A DNA stretch of 64,000 nt from the NCBI GenBank assembly GCA_020027475.1, contig JAHRAZ010000051.1:1-64000 (forward strand), given 5' to 3'. Under the pieces are notes generated by a model. The model was not told the origin of the DNA. It saw nothing but the letters and a program-made list of their open reading frames with translations, and did no database searches. This document shows, in pieces, positions 27,303-36,003 of this stretch (position 1 is the stretch's first letter; each line of letters opens with the position of its first letter). The translations under genes were made by a program, and so were the position numbers. This DNA is from Microthrixaceae bacterium (GTDB taxonomy: Bacteria; Actinomycetota; Acidimicrobiia; Acidimicrobiales; Microtrichaceae).

Positions 27303-27358
27303 TCACTGATAACGCGGGTGTCACCGATCAGAGGTCCGGGGAGTCGGGAATCTCGATG
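27303..27358 (-). repeat. Relic of the 3' end of the DUF2342-like gene
   Basis: These 56 bp match 29236-29291 with three substitutions. Read on the minus strand they encode IEIPDSPDL plus stop, the C-terminus of the protein at 29261-30562, and 25 bp of its downstream DNA. No further part of that gene is present here. Confidence 0.9.
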
Positions 27359-27568
27359 ATGTGCACCTCTGTCACGGTCCCCCGGCTGAGATAGGTGCCA
27401 GCGTCTCAAACGTGCCGATCCCGGATAGCCGCGAATCGATGTGAGTGACACGATCATGCTGAGACACGAACACGATCATGCTGAGGCGCATGTGTGCGTT
27501 AACCATCTGTCATACATCGGCAGAGTGATGCGTAGACGTCGACGAGAACACCTACAACGGAGAACACG

Positions 27569-28972
27569 ATGAGTGAGAACATGCAAGTACCGGCTCCCAC
27601 ATCAGCTGGTGAAGTTCCCGGCCCACCATCGGGCAATGACATGACCAAGGCGTACGTTGAGGCGATTGGCCAGATTGCCTACGTCTGGGGTTGGCCGCTG
27701 GTCAGCATGTCCAACCGGATTGCTGCGTACGCGAAGGTCGCCGAGCCCTCGGTGATTGGCGGGATGCCGATCGGCTACAACGCGATACCGATGCTCACCG
27801 ACTACATCAGCCCGGAAGAGAAGTCCATCGCCTGCCCCAACCAGGACGTTGTTTACGGCACCGGCTTCTGCGATCTGGGCGACGAACCGATTGTCCTTCA
27901 GGTTCCCGACTTCAAGGATCGATTCTGGGTCTATGCGGTCTACGATGAGCGCACATCGGAATTCTCAAAGATCGGCAAGCCCTACGGCACCAAGCCCGGC
28001 TTCTACTTGGTGGTCGGCCCGGACTGGAACGGCGAAACGCCCACCGGAATCACAGCTGTGCTGCGGTCCCCCACAAGGAGGATATTCGCGGTCCCGCGTA
28101 TCTTCATGGACTCCACTGCAGAAGACAAGAAGGCCATCCAGCCGGTGCTGAGCCAGATCGGCGTCTACCAGCTCTCGAAGTACGACGGAAAGGTGAAGAC
28201 GACCGATTGGACCAAGATTCCGCATGTCACGCAGCCGGGCCACTCCGACAGCGGCACAGCGGAGATGAAGTGGGTGGATCCAGAGAATTTCTTCGACCAG
28301 TTGCCGACCGTGATGAAGGAAGTACCCCCGCTACCGGGTGAGGAAGCGCTCTATGGATGGATCAACAGCGTGCTGGATGCCGCGGCCAAGGACCCAGAGA
28401 TCCAGAAGACGCTCAAAGAGACGGCGGTTGCAGCCGAGAAGTCGATTATCGATCCGCTGATTTTGTGGCGACACGTCGGCCGATCAGCCGGTAATGGCTG
28501 GACTTCGCAGGTGGACAACGCTGCATGGGGCACCGACTACCTCAATCGCACCGCCAGTTCGAAGTCGAACATGTGGGAGAACACCCCGCTCGAGACCAAG
28601 TACATCTTCCGTGATCTCGACAGCGCGGGCGACACACTCGACGGCCACAACAGCTACACGATCACGTTCCCGAAGGGCCAGACGCCTCCGGTCAGAGGGT
28701 TCTGGTCTCTGACGCTCTACAACAAGGAACACTTCTTCCATCAGAACTCGTTGAAGCGTTACTCGTTGGGCACGAAGAACAAGGCATTGCAACTCAACGA
28801 CGACGGGTCTCTCACGATCTATGCCGGCTCCAAGTCGCCGGGCAAGGAGCAGGAATCGAACTGGCTGCCAGCGCCCGAGGGAGTGTTCTCCCTGTACCTG
28901 CGTGCCTACTGGCCGGAGAAGTCCATTCTTGATGGAAGCTGGATGCCCCCGAACGTGGAGAAGGTGGGCTGA
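27569..28972 (+). CDS. DUF1254/DUF1214 domain protein
   Basis: 467 aa from ATG 27569. The N-terminal DUF1254 region includes AYVWGWPLVSM and CPNQDVVYGTGFCDL. The C-terminal DUF1214 region includes GFWSLTLYNKEHFFHQN, SLTIYAGSKSPG and LRAYWPEKSILDGSW. No signal peptide is apparent, unlike many family members. The family is widespread and functionally undefined; some members are linked to lipid or hydrocarbon metabolism. The gene sits alone between palindrome copies 3 and 4, so it looks like inserted cargo. Confidence 0.85.
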   Translation: MSENMQVPAPTSAGEVPGPPSGNDMTKAYVEAIGQIAYVWGWPLVSMSNRIAAYAKVAEPSVIGGMPIGYNAIPMLTDYISPEEKSIACPNQDVVYGTGFCDLGDEPIVLQVPDFKDRFWVYAVYDERTSEFSKIGKPYGTKPGFYLVVGPDWNGETPTGITAVLRSPTRRIFAVPRIFMDSTAEDKKAIQPVLSQIGVYQLSKYDGKVKTTDWTKIPHVTQPGHSDSGTAEMKWVDPENFFDQLPTVMKEVPPLPGEEALYGWINSVLDAAAKDPEIQKTLKETAVAAEKSIIDPLILWRHVGRSAGNGWTSQVDNAAWGTDYLNRTASSKSNMWENTPLETKYIFRDLDSAGDTLDGHNSYTITFPKGQTPPVRGFWSLTLYNKEHFFHQNSLKRYSLGTKNKALQLNDDGSLTIYAGSKSPGKEQESNWLPAPEGVFSLYLRAYWPEKSILDGSWMPPNVEKVG

Positions 28973-29106
28973 CAAGCGGTGATGGGGTCCCCGCTAGCCC
29001 CTGATCGCTCACACCCCCGGGTCCCGGGTCCGGGGCGCGGCTACCACCGGAGCGTCGGACTCCGGGTTCCCCGGCTCCCTGGCTCTGGAACTCCGGGTTC
29101 CCCGGC

Positions 29107-29154
29107 TTCTGTGATGGTCAGGTCGCGCAAATGCGCGACCTGACCATCACAGAA
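29107..29154. repeat. 48-nt perfect palindrome, copy 4 (loop AAAT)
   Basis: Arms 29107-29128 and 29133-29154. It lies between the convergent DUF1254 and DUF2342-like genes. The left flank has a duplicated ACTCCGGGTTCCCCGGCT and the right flank imperfect tandem units of GCGGGAGTTGCTGACTAT. Confidence 0.95.
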
Positions 29155-29260
29155 CAGTTTGAAGGGTGAGACACGGGAGTTGCTGACTATGCGGGAGTTG
29201 CTGACTATGCGGGAGTCACTGGCTCTACACGGGAGTCACTGACAACGCGGGTGTCACCGC

Positions 29261-30562
29261 TCAGAAGTCCGGGGAGTCGGGAATCTCGATGTCGCCCAGC
29301 GGCAGATCGCGTGACTCGAGGCCGACCCTTGCCATCCAGAGTCCCGGAGCGTCCAGTTCTGTGGCAGTCGGCAGGTTTTCCGGAACCGACCAAATGGATT
29401 TGAGCGCTGACTCATCTGACCGCTCGATCACGCCTCCGATGAAGGAGGCACCTCGGTCGAACGCAGCTTGGGAAAGTTCGAGTCCGAACAGTCGCTCGAC
29501 GAATCGGGTTTGGGGCCCGGCCTCGACTCTTCTCCTGCGGAGAGCCTCGGTGATCGCCGGGTATTCAGAGATCATTGGCGCTCCAACCTTGTCGAGAACG
29601 TGGTCAACCCAGCCACTGACCACCGCCGAAAGTGCCACGAGTTCAGGGATGATCGCGCGCTGTCGGTCCGATTGCATCGCTCCGAGCACGGCATCGGGGT
29701 TGGCGGCCAATTGCGCGACGGCATCCATGTCGCCCATCGAGGGACCCATCATGTCATCCAGCCCGAGCTCGCGAGCCTGTCTATCGATCACGGCCGGATC
29801 GGTGGCGAATGACTCGGTGTAGTTCCTCACGAGGGAATTGATCCGTTCCGCCACGTGCGGGATGCCGAGAATCGACTTGTGGGCGCCATCAGAGAGCAGA
29901 ACCCAGAATCGAATGCCTTCCACGGGAAGCTCCCAATCGCGGGCAAATGAGTCAACGTTGTCGAGCACCATGGTGGACGGTGCCTTGACCGGTCGGGGCA
30001 GCGGGAGTTCGTAGTGGCCGAGGGTTCGGGCCGCGAGGTGTCCGGCGGTGGACCCGGCCATCATCTGAAGCAGCATTGGCCCCATCATCTTCATCATCTG
30101 GCGAATCATGTCCGGAGGAACTGCACCCATGCCCTCCATTCCGGGTATCGACAGTCCCTCATCGCCGGGATCATCCGTGTCGCCGAGTTCCGCGAAACCG
30201 GCGGCCAGGCCTCCGCCGAGCGAATCGGCGATTCCGGTCAGAAGCGGTTTGTGGTCATCGAGGAAGCGTTTGGACCACTGAGTTCTATTGATGGCCTCCA
30301 CCGTGAACCCCCCGGGGATATTCACCTCGGCCGCGCCCTCAAGGCGGATCTCCGCCGCTCTGGCAATCTGTTCGATTTCGATTCGGTCAGCGGGCGCGAC
30401 GTTGACCTCGGTTTGTCCCTCATTGGCCACACTCGCGGCAATCTGCGCAGCCGAATCCCACTCGTTCGAGTTGCCAAGGACTCGGCTCAGGTCGCCGAAC
30501 ATGTCCGACATCGCCCGTATCGGGTCTTCGTCGCCGGGAAAGCTGTCTGGTCCGTCACTCAC
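29261..30562 (-). CDS. DUF2342-family (zincin-like) protein
   Basis: 433 aa. The Gly/Met-rich region MMKMMGPMLLQMM, a His-Tyr-Glu segment (LGHYELPLPRP), HKSILGIPHVAERI and SGWVDHVLDKVG match the actinobacterial family annotated as zinc-dependent metalloprotease or F420-associated hydrolase (DUF2342/TIGR03624). I see no classical HExxH zinc motif, so catalytic activity is doubtful. No signal peptide. Downstream of, and co-oriented with, the HtrA-like gene. Its 3' end is duplicated at 27303-27358. Confidence 0.72.
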   Translation of the reverse strand: MSDGPDSFPGDEDPIRAMSDMFGDLSRVLGNSNEWDSAAQIAASVANEGQTEVNVAPADRIEIEQIARAAEIRLEGAAEVNIPGGFTVEAINRTQWSKRFLDDHKPLLTGIADSLGGGLAAGFAELGDTDDPGDEGLSIPGMEGMGAVPPDMIRQMMKMMGPMLLQMMAGSTAGHLAARTLGHYELPLPRPVKAPSTMVLDNVDSFARDWELPVEGIRFWVLLSDGAHKSILGIPHVAERINSLVRNYTESFATDPAVIDRQARELGLDDMMGPSMGDMDAVAQLAANPDAVLGAMQSDRQRAIIPELVALSAVVSGWVDHVLDKVGAPMISEYPAITEALRRRRVEAGPQTRFVERLFGLELSQAAFDRGASFIGGVIERSDESALKSIWSVPENLPTATELDAPGLWMARVGLESRDLPLGDIEIPDSPDF

Positions 30563-30607
30563 ACCGTGAATGGTACGCCCGTTGGGTCCGCGTTCGTGAT
30601 CGGCCGC

Positions 30608-30643
30608 ACTGGTGTTTCAGGGATCGACTGGTGTTTCAGGGAT
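30608..30643 (-). repeat. Stop-spanning tandem duplication
   Basis: ACTGGTGTTTCAGGGAT occurs at 30608-30624 and again at 30627-30643 (17/17, period 19). The second copy contains the stop codon of the HtrA-like gene. Confidence 0.88.
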
Positions 30644-31601
30644 GCACGAGGGACTTGGCCCGGTCCATGGCCGCTTCAATCGGCAGAGCCATACCCATGC
30701 CGTCTTCTTCGACGAGCATGATTGCCACCACATGTCCGGACGTACTGCTCACGACGCCCTTGGCCAGGCCCGGTTCGGATATCTGAACGAGTCCATCCAT
30801 CTTGGATCCGCTCGGACCCTCCATCTCACCCTCGATGTCGCTGACGGTGCTCTGGCGCATCTCCCGTCCTCCTCCGGAAACCATCGCCACAACATTCACC
30901 TGGTCCCCGGGGCGGGCCTTGGCCATGGTCGGAGGTTTGCCGAATGGGTCGTCAAGGCGCATCACCGCCAGGTTCATCTCGTCGTCTTGGGCGATCACCC
31001 GTGCGCTGCGGTAGCGGTCTCCACACAGGACCCGAACCTTCGACAATCCGTCGACTTCCGTGGCTGTGGTCAGAATGTGGCCGTCGTCGTCCATCACGAT
31101 GGCAGTTCCCGCGTCGGTGGTTTCGCCGTTCACGGACTCCACCAGAACCGTGTGAGGTTGAGGTGAGGTTGCGGTCGCAACGTCGCCGGTTGAACTGGTT
31201 CCCGCAGTGCGGGTCACCACGAAGCTGGCACCCAGCGCCCCGACCGCAACCGCCATGACGCCGATCAGGACCCTTCGGGAACGCTTTTGGTCATGCGCCA
31301 CTCGTTTGGTGTGACCCATTTCGCTGGGGTGCACCCACGTCCGCTGCGGCGGCAGGTCTTCGGTCGTCCACGTCGGGTCGTCATCGGGCCAACTGTCATC
31401 GTCGTCGAGGTTCTCCCACATTCCGAGGTCGTCGCCGACGGAGGACCGGTTATGTGGGGAGGACTGGGAGTTCGCGACGCTGCCCGGAACCGGGTCCGAT
31501 GAGCGGTTCCCGAAATCGCCACTCTCCTGCTGGGCTCCTCGGGCGTGTCGGGCATCTCGGGCACGGTCGTCCGCAGAGTCTCGATCCTCGAATTCGGTCA
31601 T
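30636..31601 (-). CDS. HtrA-like pseudo-protease, membrane anchored
   Basis: 321 aa. Acidic hydrophilic N-terminus, one membrane helix (VLIGVMAVAVGALGASFVV), then a trypsin-like fold. All three catalytic positions look lost: the TTAHVV region reads TTATEVDG, the DLAV Asp reads NLAVMRL, and the GNSGGP loop reads ISEPGLAKGVV. No PDZ domain. It probably acts as a non-catalytic envelope binding or regulatory protein related to the active protease at 13218-14747. Divergent from moaE. Confidence 0.72.
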   Translation of the reverse strand: MTEFEDRDSADDRARDARHARGAQQESGDFGNRSSDPVPGSVANSQSSPHNRSSVGDDLGMWENLDDDDSWPDDDPTWTTEDLPPQRTWVHPSEMGHTKRVAHDQKRSRRVLIGVMAVAVGALGASFVVTRTAGTSSTGDVATATSPQPHTVLVESVNGETTDAGTAIVMDDDGHILTTATEVDGLSKVRVLCGDRYRSARVIAQDDEMNLAVMRLDDPFGKPPTMAKARPGDQVNVVAMVSGGGREMRQSTVSDIEGEMEGPSGSKMDGLVQISEPGLAKGVVSSTSGHVVAIMLVEEDGMGMALPIEAAMDRAKSLVHP

Positions 31602-31679
31602 CGGTCAGAAGATACTCCGGGGTCACTCACTTGGGTCCGCGCGCGCCTTCCCCGCGGACAATGGGGGACCGGATTCTCA

Positions 31680-32351
31680 ATGATTGACTGGATTCTCTAC
31701 CATTGGCTCGTGCGGAATTCTTTCGACCCAGAAGCACTGACGCCGCTGGTAGCGGCGGATCCAGATGCACTGACGCAGCCTGAAGGGGCGTGCCCAGATG
31801 CACCGACGCAGCCTGAAGGGGCGGATCCAGGTGCACTGCCAGATTCACTGACGGCGCCGGTAGGGCGGGACTGGTTTGGTTTGTCGGAGGCTCCACTGCG
31901 TCTCGACGATGTGAACGAGTTTCTGGTTCGTCCCTCCTGCGGAGCCAACGTGGTCTTCACGGGCACCACGCGGGATCATGCCGGAAATCGCGACGGTGTT
32001 GACCTCCTCACCTACGAGGCATACGAGTCGGCAGCTCTCAGGCGACTGGCCGAGGTTCTGGCGGAAGCCCGGATGAGATGGTCCGAGGTGGTGGCCCTGG
32101 TGGCGATCCATCGGGTGGGTGATGTGCCTGTGGGTGAAGCGGCGGTGATCGTGGGTGCCTCATCGCCGCACCGCGAGGCCGCATTCTCCGCAGCGGGCTT
32201 CTGCATCGACGCGGTGAAGGCTACGGTGCCCATCTGGAAAAGAGAACGACACAGTGGTGGCGCGGACTGGGGTCTCGAGGGTGCCAGCCTGATCAACGCG
32301 GCCGCCGTGTCCAACCCATCTCCTTCTCCCGAAATCGGGTCTGAATCATGA
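31680..32351 (+). CDS. moaE: Molybdopterin synthase catalytic subunit MoaE
   Basis: 223 aa from ATG 31680. The MoaE core starts near residue 60 with VFTGTTRDHAGNR. It continues with LTYEAYESAA, IHRVGDVPVGEAAVIVGASS, SPHREAAF and VPIWKRE, where the catalytic Lys lies. The enzyme adds sulfur to precursor Z with MoaD. Unusually, about 50 extra N-terminal residues are built from 11-residue repeats (PDALTQPEGAC-like) encoded by 33-bp units at 31761-31826. A later start is possible. Confidence 0.88.
   Translation: MIDWILYHWLVRNSFDPEALTPLVAADPDALTQPEGACPDAPTQPEGADPGALPDSLTAPVGRDWFGLSEAPLRLDDVNEFLVRPSCGANVVFTGTTRDHAGNRDGVDLLTYEAYESAALRRLAEVLAEARMRWSEVVALVAIHRVGDVPVGEAAVIVGASSPHREAAFSAAGFCIDAVKATVPIWKRERHSGGADWGLEGASLINAAAVSNPSPSPEIGSES
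31728..31856 (+). repeat. 33-bp coding minisatellite in the moaE 5' end
   Basis: Two clear units at 31761-31793 and 31794-31826 (CCAGATGCACTGACGCAGCC-like), with degenerate units on both sides. The period is a multiple of three, so frame is kept. Confidence 0.85.
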
Positions 32352-32530
32352 ACCCCTTCATCTTCTTGTTGTTTGCCGTAGTTTTGAGCGTCGTGGGAAC
32401 CATCGTCCTCTGGGCGCGCCATCGCGAGACGAAATCCACTGACTCCTCAATAGGGGAGTTCAACGCGAAGCTGAAGGCCCTCCAGCCTCAGGACGAACCG
32501 CCGCGGCGGGGCGGACCACGGAGAGGCTGA
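32348..32530 (+). CDS. Small single-pass membrane protein
   Basis: 60 aa, start overlapping the moaE stop (ATGA). One N-terminal helix (FIFLLFAVVLSVVGTIVLW) followed by a basic, Pro/Gly/Arg-rich cytoplasmic tail. No family recognised. It ends just before mreB and may be cotranscribed with it; a role in envelope or cell-shape functions is only suggested by position. Confidence 0.6.
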   Translation: MNPFIFLLFAVVLSVVGTIVLWARHRETKSTDSSIGEFNAKLKALQPQDEPPRRGGPRRG

Positions 32531-32533
32531 GCA

Positions 32534-33538
32534 CTGGCAAGAGACTTGGCAATCGACTTGGGGACGGCCAACACGCTCGTCTACGCCAGGGGAGAAGGGA
32601 TCGTTCTCAACGAGCCCACTGTCATCGCGCTCAACGACCGCAGCAGCGAGGTTCTGGCCATGGGTCGCGAGGCCTGGAAGATGATCGGGCGGACCCCCAG
32701 TTACATCGTGGCCGTTCGACCGCTGCGGAAAGGCGCCATCACAGATTTCGAAGTCACCCAGGAAATGATTCGGTTGCTCCTCAAGCGCGTTGGAGTGAAT
32801 CGCTTCAATCGCCCCCGCGTGGCGATTTGTGTGCCCTCGGCGATTACCGCCGTGGAAAAGCGAGCCGTGATCGAGGCATCTCGCAAGGCAGGAGCGGTGG
32901 AGGCCCAGTTGATCGAGCAACCGATGGCTGCTGCCATCGGTGCGGGCCTGCCGATCAGTGAGCCGATGGCGAACATGGTGGTGGACATCGGAGGTGGAAC
33001 CTCCGAGACGGCGTTGATCTCGCTCGGCGGAGTGGTTGCAATCGAGGCGATTCGGGTGGGTTCATTCGACATCGACGCTGCGATCATGACCTACATCAGA
33101 AGGGCCTATGGCATAGCCATCGGTGAACAGACTGCGGAGGAGATCAAAATCCTCGTTGGTTCGGCCTTTGAGACCCCAGATGAGGTGCGGGCCGAGGTCC
33201 GCGGCCGGGAAATCATGTCCGGTCTTCCGAAGAGCATTCTCCTGGGTGCCCCGGAGGTGCGTGAGGCGATTTCGGATCCGGTCAACACAATGGTGGATTC
33301 GGTGTTGTCATGTGTTTCCAAGGCGCCACCAGAGTTGGCTCAGGACTTGATCGAGCACGGTATCTACCTCGTCGGTGGTGGTGCGCTCCTGAAGGGACTC
33401 GATACGCGACTGATGCAGGAAACCGATGTACCGGTGCGCGTGGTCCGACAGCCACTCGAGGCCGTCGTTCTGGGTGCGGGACGAGTTGTGGAGTCCTGGG
33501 AAGACCTCGGTGACATGTTCATGACGACGGGTAGATAA
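32534..33538 (+). CDS. mreB: Actin-like cell-shape protein MreB
   Basis: About 334 aa. The MreB start RDLAIDLGTANTLVY, phosphate-binding loops (VDIGGGTSETALISLGG), QPMAAAIGAGLP and YLVGGGALLKGLDT are all present. It forms membrane-associated filaments that guide cell-wall synthesis. The best start is CTG 32534, seven bases after GGAGAGG; TTG 32546 is the alternative but cuts the conserved N-terminus and has poor spacing. No mreC, mreD or rodA follows; the next gene is livG. Confidence 0.93.
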   Translation: MARDLAIDLGTANTLVYARGEGIVLNEPTVIALNDRSSEVLAMGREAWKMIGRTPSYIVAVRPLRKGAITDFEVTQEMIRLLLKRVGVNRFNRPRVAICVPSAITAVEKRAVIEASRKAGAVEAQLIEQPMAAAIGAGLPISEPMANMVVDIGGGTSETALISLGGVVAIEAIRVGSFDIDAAIMTYIRRAYGIAIGEQTAEEIKILVGSAFETPDEVRAEVRGREIMSGLPKSILLGAPEVREAISDPVNTMVDSVLSCVSKAPPELAQDLIEHGIYLVGGGALLKGLDTRLMQETDVPVRVVRQPLEAVVLGAGRVVESWEDLGDMFMTTGR

Positions 33539-33621
33539 CGGCCGTTCACCAAAGCCGTTCATGCGTTCATCGCCGGAGGCTAAGGTGCCGTTCATCGTGG
33601 CTGCACCTGAGGAGACGAATC

Positions 33622-34383
33622 GTGCCGATCCTTGAGGTCGATGACATCGGAGTCCGCTTTGGAGGCGTTCGCGCTCTTGATGGTCTGTCTTTCGATGTCG
33701 ACAAAGGCCAGATCTGTGCCCTCATCGGTCCCAACGGTGCCGGCAAGACGACCCTGTTCAACGTTGTCTCGAGGCTGTACAAGCCGACCACCGGAACGGT
33801 CGTCTTCGACGGCACGGACCTGCTGTCGGTTCCGGCCGACCAGATCGCAGATCTGGGAATCGCGCGGACGTTTCAGAACCTGGCACTTGTCCAGGGCCTC
33901 AGCGTGCTCGACAACGTCAAGGTTGGCAGCCACGCCCGCAGCCACGGCGGATTCTGGTCCTGCGCCCTGTACTTCCCGCAGCGTGCGGAGGAGAAGCGGA
34001 TAACTGCCGAGGCCATGGAGATGCTGGAGCGAATTGGTCTGGCTGATCTCGCTGATCACCCTTGTTCCGCGTTGCCCTTCGGAACGCTGAAACGAATCGA
34101 GTTGGCCCGTGCGCTTGCCAGCGAACCCCGTCTGCTCATGCTTGACGAACCAGCATCCGGACTCACTCACCAGGAAGTGGATGAACTCGGCGATCTGATT
34201 CGCACCACCACCGCAGATCTCGGAATCACCGTGCTGTTGGTGGAGCATCACATGGCCATGGTGATGTCGTTGTCCGAAAAGGTCGTGGTGATGGACCTCG
34301 GTTCCAAAATTGCCGAGGGTACTCCGGCCGAGGTTCGTGACGATCCGATGGTGATTTCTGCATATCTGGGAGCACCGGCGTGA
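33622..34383 (+). CDS. livG: Branched-chain amino-acid ABC transporter ATPase LivG
   Basis: 253 aa from GTG 33622 with GAGGAG upstream. Walker A GPNGAGKTTLFNVV, Q-loop FQNLALVQGLSVLDNV, Walker B LLMLDEPASGL, and the LivG-type H-loop VEHHMAMVMSL are present. The signature region reads LPFGTLKRIELARAL rather than LSGGQ, a LivG-type variant. First gene of a compact livGFHMK operon. Confidence 0.93.
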   Translation: MPILEVDDIGVRFGGVRALDGLSFDVDKGQICALIGPNGAGKTTLFNVVSRLYKPTTGTVVFDGTDLLSVPADQIADLGIARTFQNLALVQGLSVLDNVKVGSHARSHGGFWSCALYFPQRAEEKRITAEAMEMLERIGLADLADHPCSALPFGTLKRIELARALASEPRLLMLDEPASGLTHQEVDELGDLIRTTTADLGITVLLVEHHMAMVMSLSEKVVVMDLGSKIAEGTPAEVRDDPMVISAYLGAPA

Positions 34384-35087
34384 GTCTTCTCGAGGTGCGG
34401 GACCTGCGCGCCGGATACGGCATGGTGGAGGTCCTCTTCGGTCTCGACATCGACGTTGATGAGGGCGAACTGGTCGTGGTTCTCGGGGCCAATGGCTCAG
34501 GAAAGACAACCACCCTGCGAGCCATCTCCGGAATGGTCAGTGCCACGGGTTCGGTGACCTACAAAGGTCAGGAGGTTCTCGGCAAGCGTCCTGATCAACT
34601 CTTGGGAATGGGCATGTCTCACGTCCCACAAGGCCGCGGCACGATCAACGCCCTGAGCGTGGTTGACAACCTTCGGGTCGGAGGAATCTCACGCAAGGAT
34701 TCCGAAGTGGATTCCGACGTTGAACTCTGGTTGGAACGATTCCCGCGCCTCGGTGAGCGCCGGGATCAGCTGGCCGGATCGATGTCCGGCGGTGAGCAGC
34801 AGATGCTTGCGATTGCCAGGGCGTTCATGTCCAAGCCAGAGTTCCTGCTCCTCGATGAACCCTCCCTCGGTCTCGCGCCATTGGTCACCAGGGAAGTGTT
34901 CGATCGGCTGCGCGACGTGACTGCCGACACCTCCACCTCCGTGCTGTTGGTTGAACAGAATGCGAACCTGGCACTCCAGTTCGCCGCTCGCGGCTACGTT
35001 CTGGAAGCGGGAGAGATCGTGATGTCCGGTCCTGCCGAGGAACTCCAGGGCGATGAGGCCATCCAGAAAGCGTATTTGGGGATCTGA
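34380..35087 (+). CDS. livF: Branched-chain amino-acid ABC transporter ATPase LivF
   Basis: 235 aa from GTG 34380, overlapping livG by 4 bp. Walker A GANGSGKTTTLRAISGM, PQGRGTINALSVVDNL, signature MSGGEQQMLAIARA and Walker B LLLDEPSLGL are complete. It pairs with LivG to power the LivHM channel. Confidence 0.93.
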   Translation: MSLLEVRDLRAGYGMVEVLFGLDIDVDEGELVVVLGANGSGKTTTLRAISGMVSATGSVTYKGQEVLGKRPDQLLGMGMSHVPQGRGTINALSVVDNLRVGGISRKDSEVDSDVELWLERFPRLGERRDQLAGSMSGGEQQMLAIARAFMSKPEFLLLDEPSLGLAPLVTREVFDRLRDVTADTSTSVLLVEQNANLALQFAARGYVLEAGEIVMSGPAEELQGDEAIQKAYLGI

Positions 35088-35118
35088 TGCGAAGTCTTTG
35101 TCTGGCAGGGGCCCGCCG

Positions 35119-36003
35119 GTGAATAATTTCCTGGAGATTCTGGTGGTCGGAATCGGTAACGGCGCAACCTACGCGATGCTCGGCCTGGGGTTGGTGGTCA
35201 TCTATCGGTCCACCGGTCTGCTCAACTTTGCCTCGGGAGAACTCGCCATGTTCTCCACCTTCATCGTCTGGACCTTCTGGAATTTGGGCTTTCCGATGTG
35301 GCTGGCAATCCTCGGCGGAATGCTCGGTGGTTTCCTGATCGGTGTGCTGGTGCACAAGGTCGCTGTGTCGCCGCTCGGAGATCCACATGAAAGACCCCTG
35401 GCGGTCGTAATCGTCACCATCGGCCTGTTCCTGGGTCTCAATGGTGCCGCCCAGCTGATCTGGGGCACGGTTGACAAGCGTCTCGACCCGTGGTTCGGGG
35501 TCAGCCAGATCACTGTGGGGGGTGTGGCCATCGCCTGGCAGAAGATAGGCGCCGTAGTGGTGTTGTTCGTGATGGTTCTTCTCCTGTGGGCGCTGTTCAA
35601 GTTCACCAAGGTCGGCCTGTCCATGAGGGCGGTTGCCTCCAACTCCGAGTCGTCCGCACTTTGTGGCGTCTCGGTGCAGAACATGCTCATGCTCGGATGG
35701 GGGATGGCGGCCGGCATTGGCACCCTTGCCGGTGTGTTCAGTGCTCCCAACCTGGGCCTCGGAACGAACCTGATGCAGTTGACCCTCGTCTTCGGCTTCG
35801 CAGCGATCGTCCTGGGCGGCTTCGACAGCATTCTCGGCGCGGTGGTGGGTGGATTCGTGGTGGGCATCCTTTCTTCGGTTGTTCCGCAGTACATAACAGT
35901 GTTCGAGAAGATGCCGCTCGCCCCTGCCTTCATTCTGATTCTCGCCGTCCTGTTGTTCCGTCCCCAAGGCCTCTTCGGTTCCAAGGATGTGGCGCGAGTA
36001 TGA
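35119..36003 (+). CDS. livH: Branched-chain amino-acid ABC transporter permease LivH
   Basis: 294 aa from GTG 35119; earlier starts would overlap livF. About eight membrane helices with LivH motifs GATYAMLGLGLVVIYRSTG, LNFASGEL and GLSMRAVASNSESSALCGV. LVFGFAAIVLGGFDSILGA near the C-terminus is typical. Ends overlapping the livM start. Confidence 0.93.
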   Translation: MNNFLEILVVGIGNGATYAMLGLGLVVIYRSTGLLNFASGELAMFSTFIVWTFWNLGFPMWLAILGGMLGGFLIGVLVHKVAVSPLGDPHERPLAVVIVTIGLFLGLNGAAQLIWGTVDKRLDPWFGVSQITVGGVAIAWQKIGAVVVLFVMVLLLWALFKFTKVGLSMRAVASNSESSALCGVSVQNMLMLGWGMAAGIGTLAGVFSAPNLGLGTNLMQLTLVFGFAAIVLGGFDSILGAVVGGFVVGILSSVVPQYITVFEKMPLAPAFILILAVLLFRPQGLFGSKDVARV

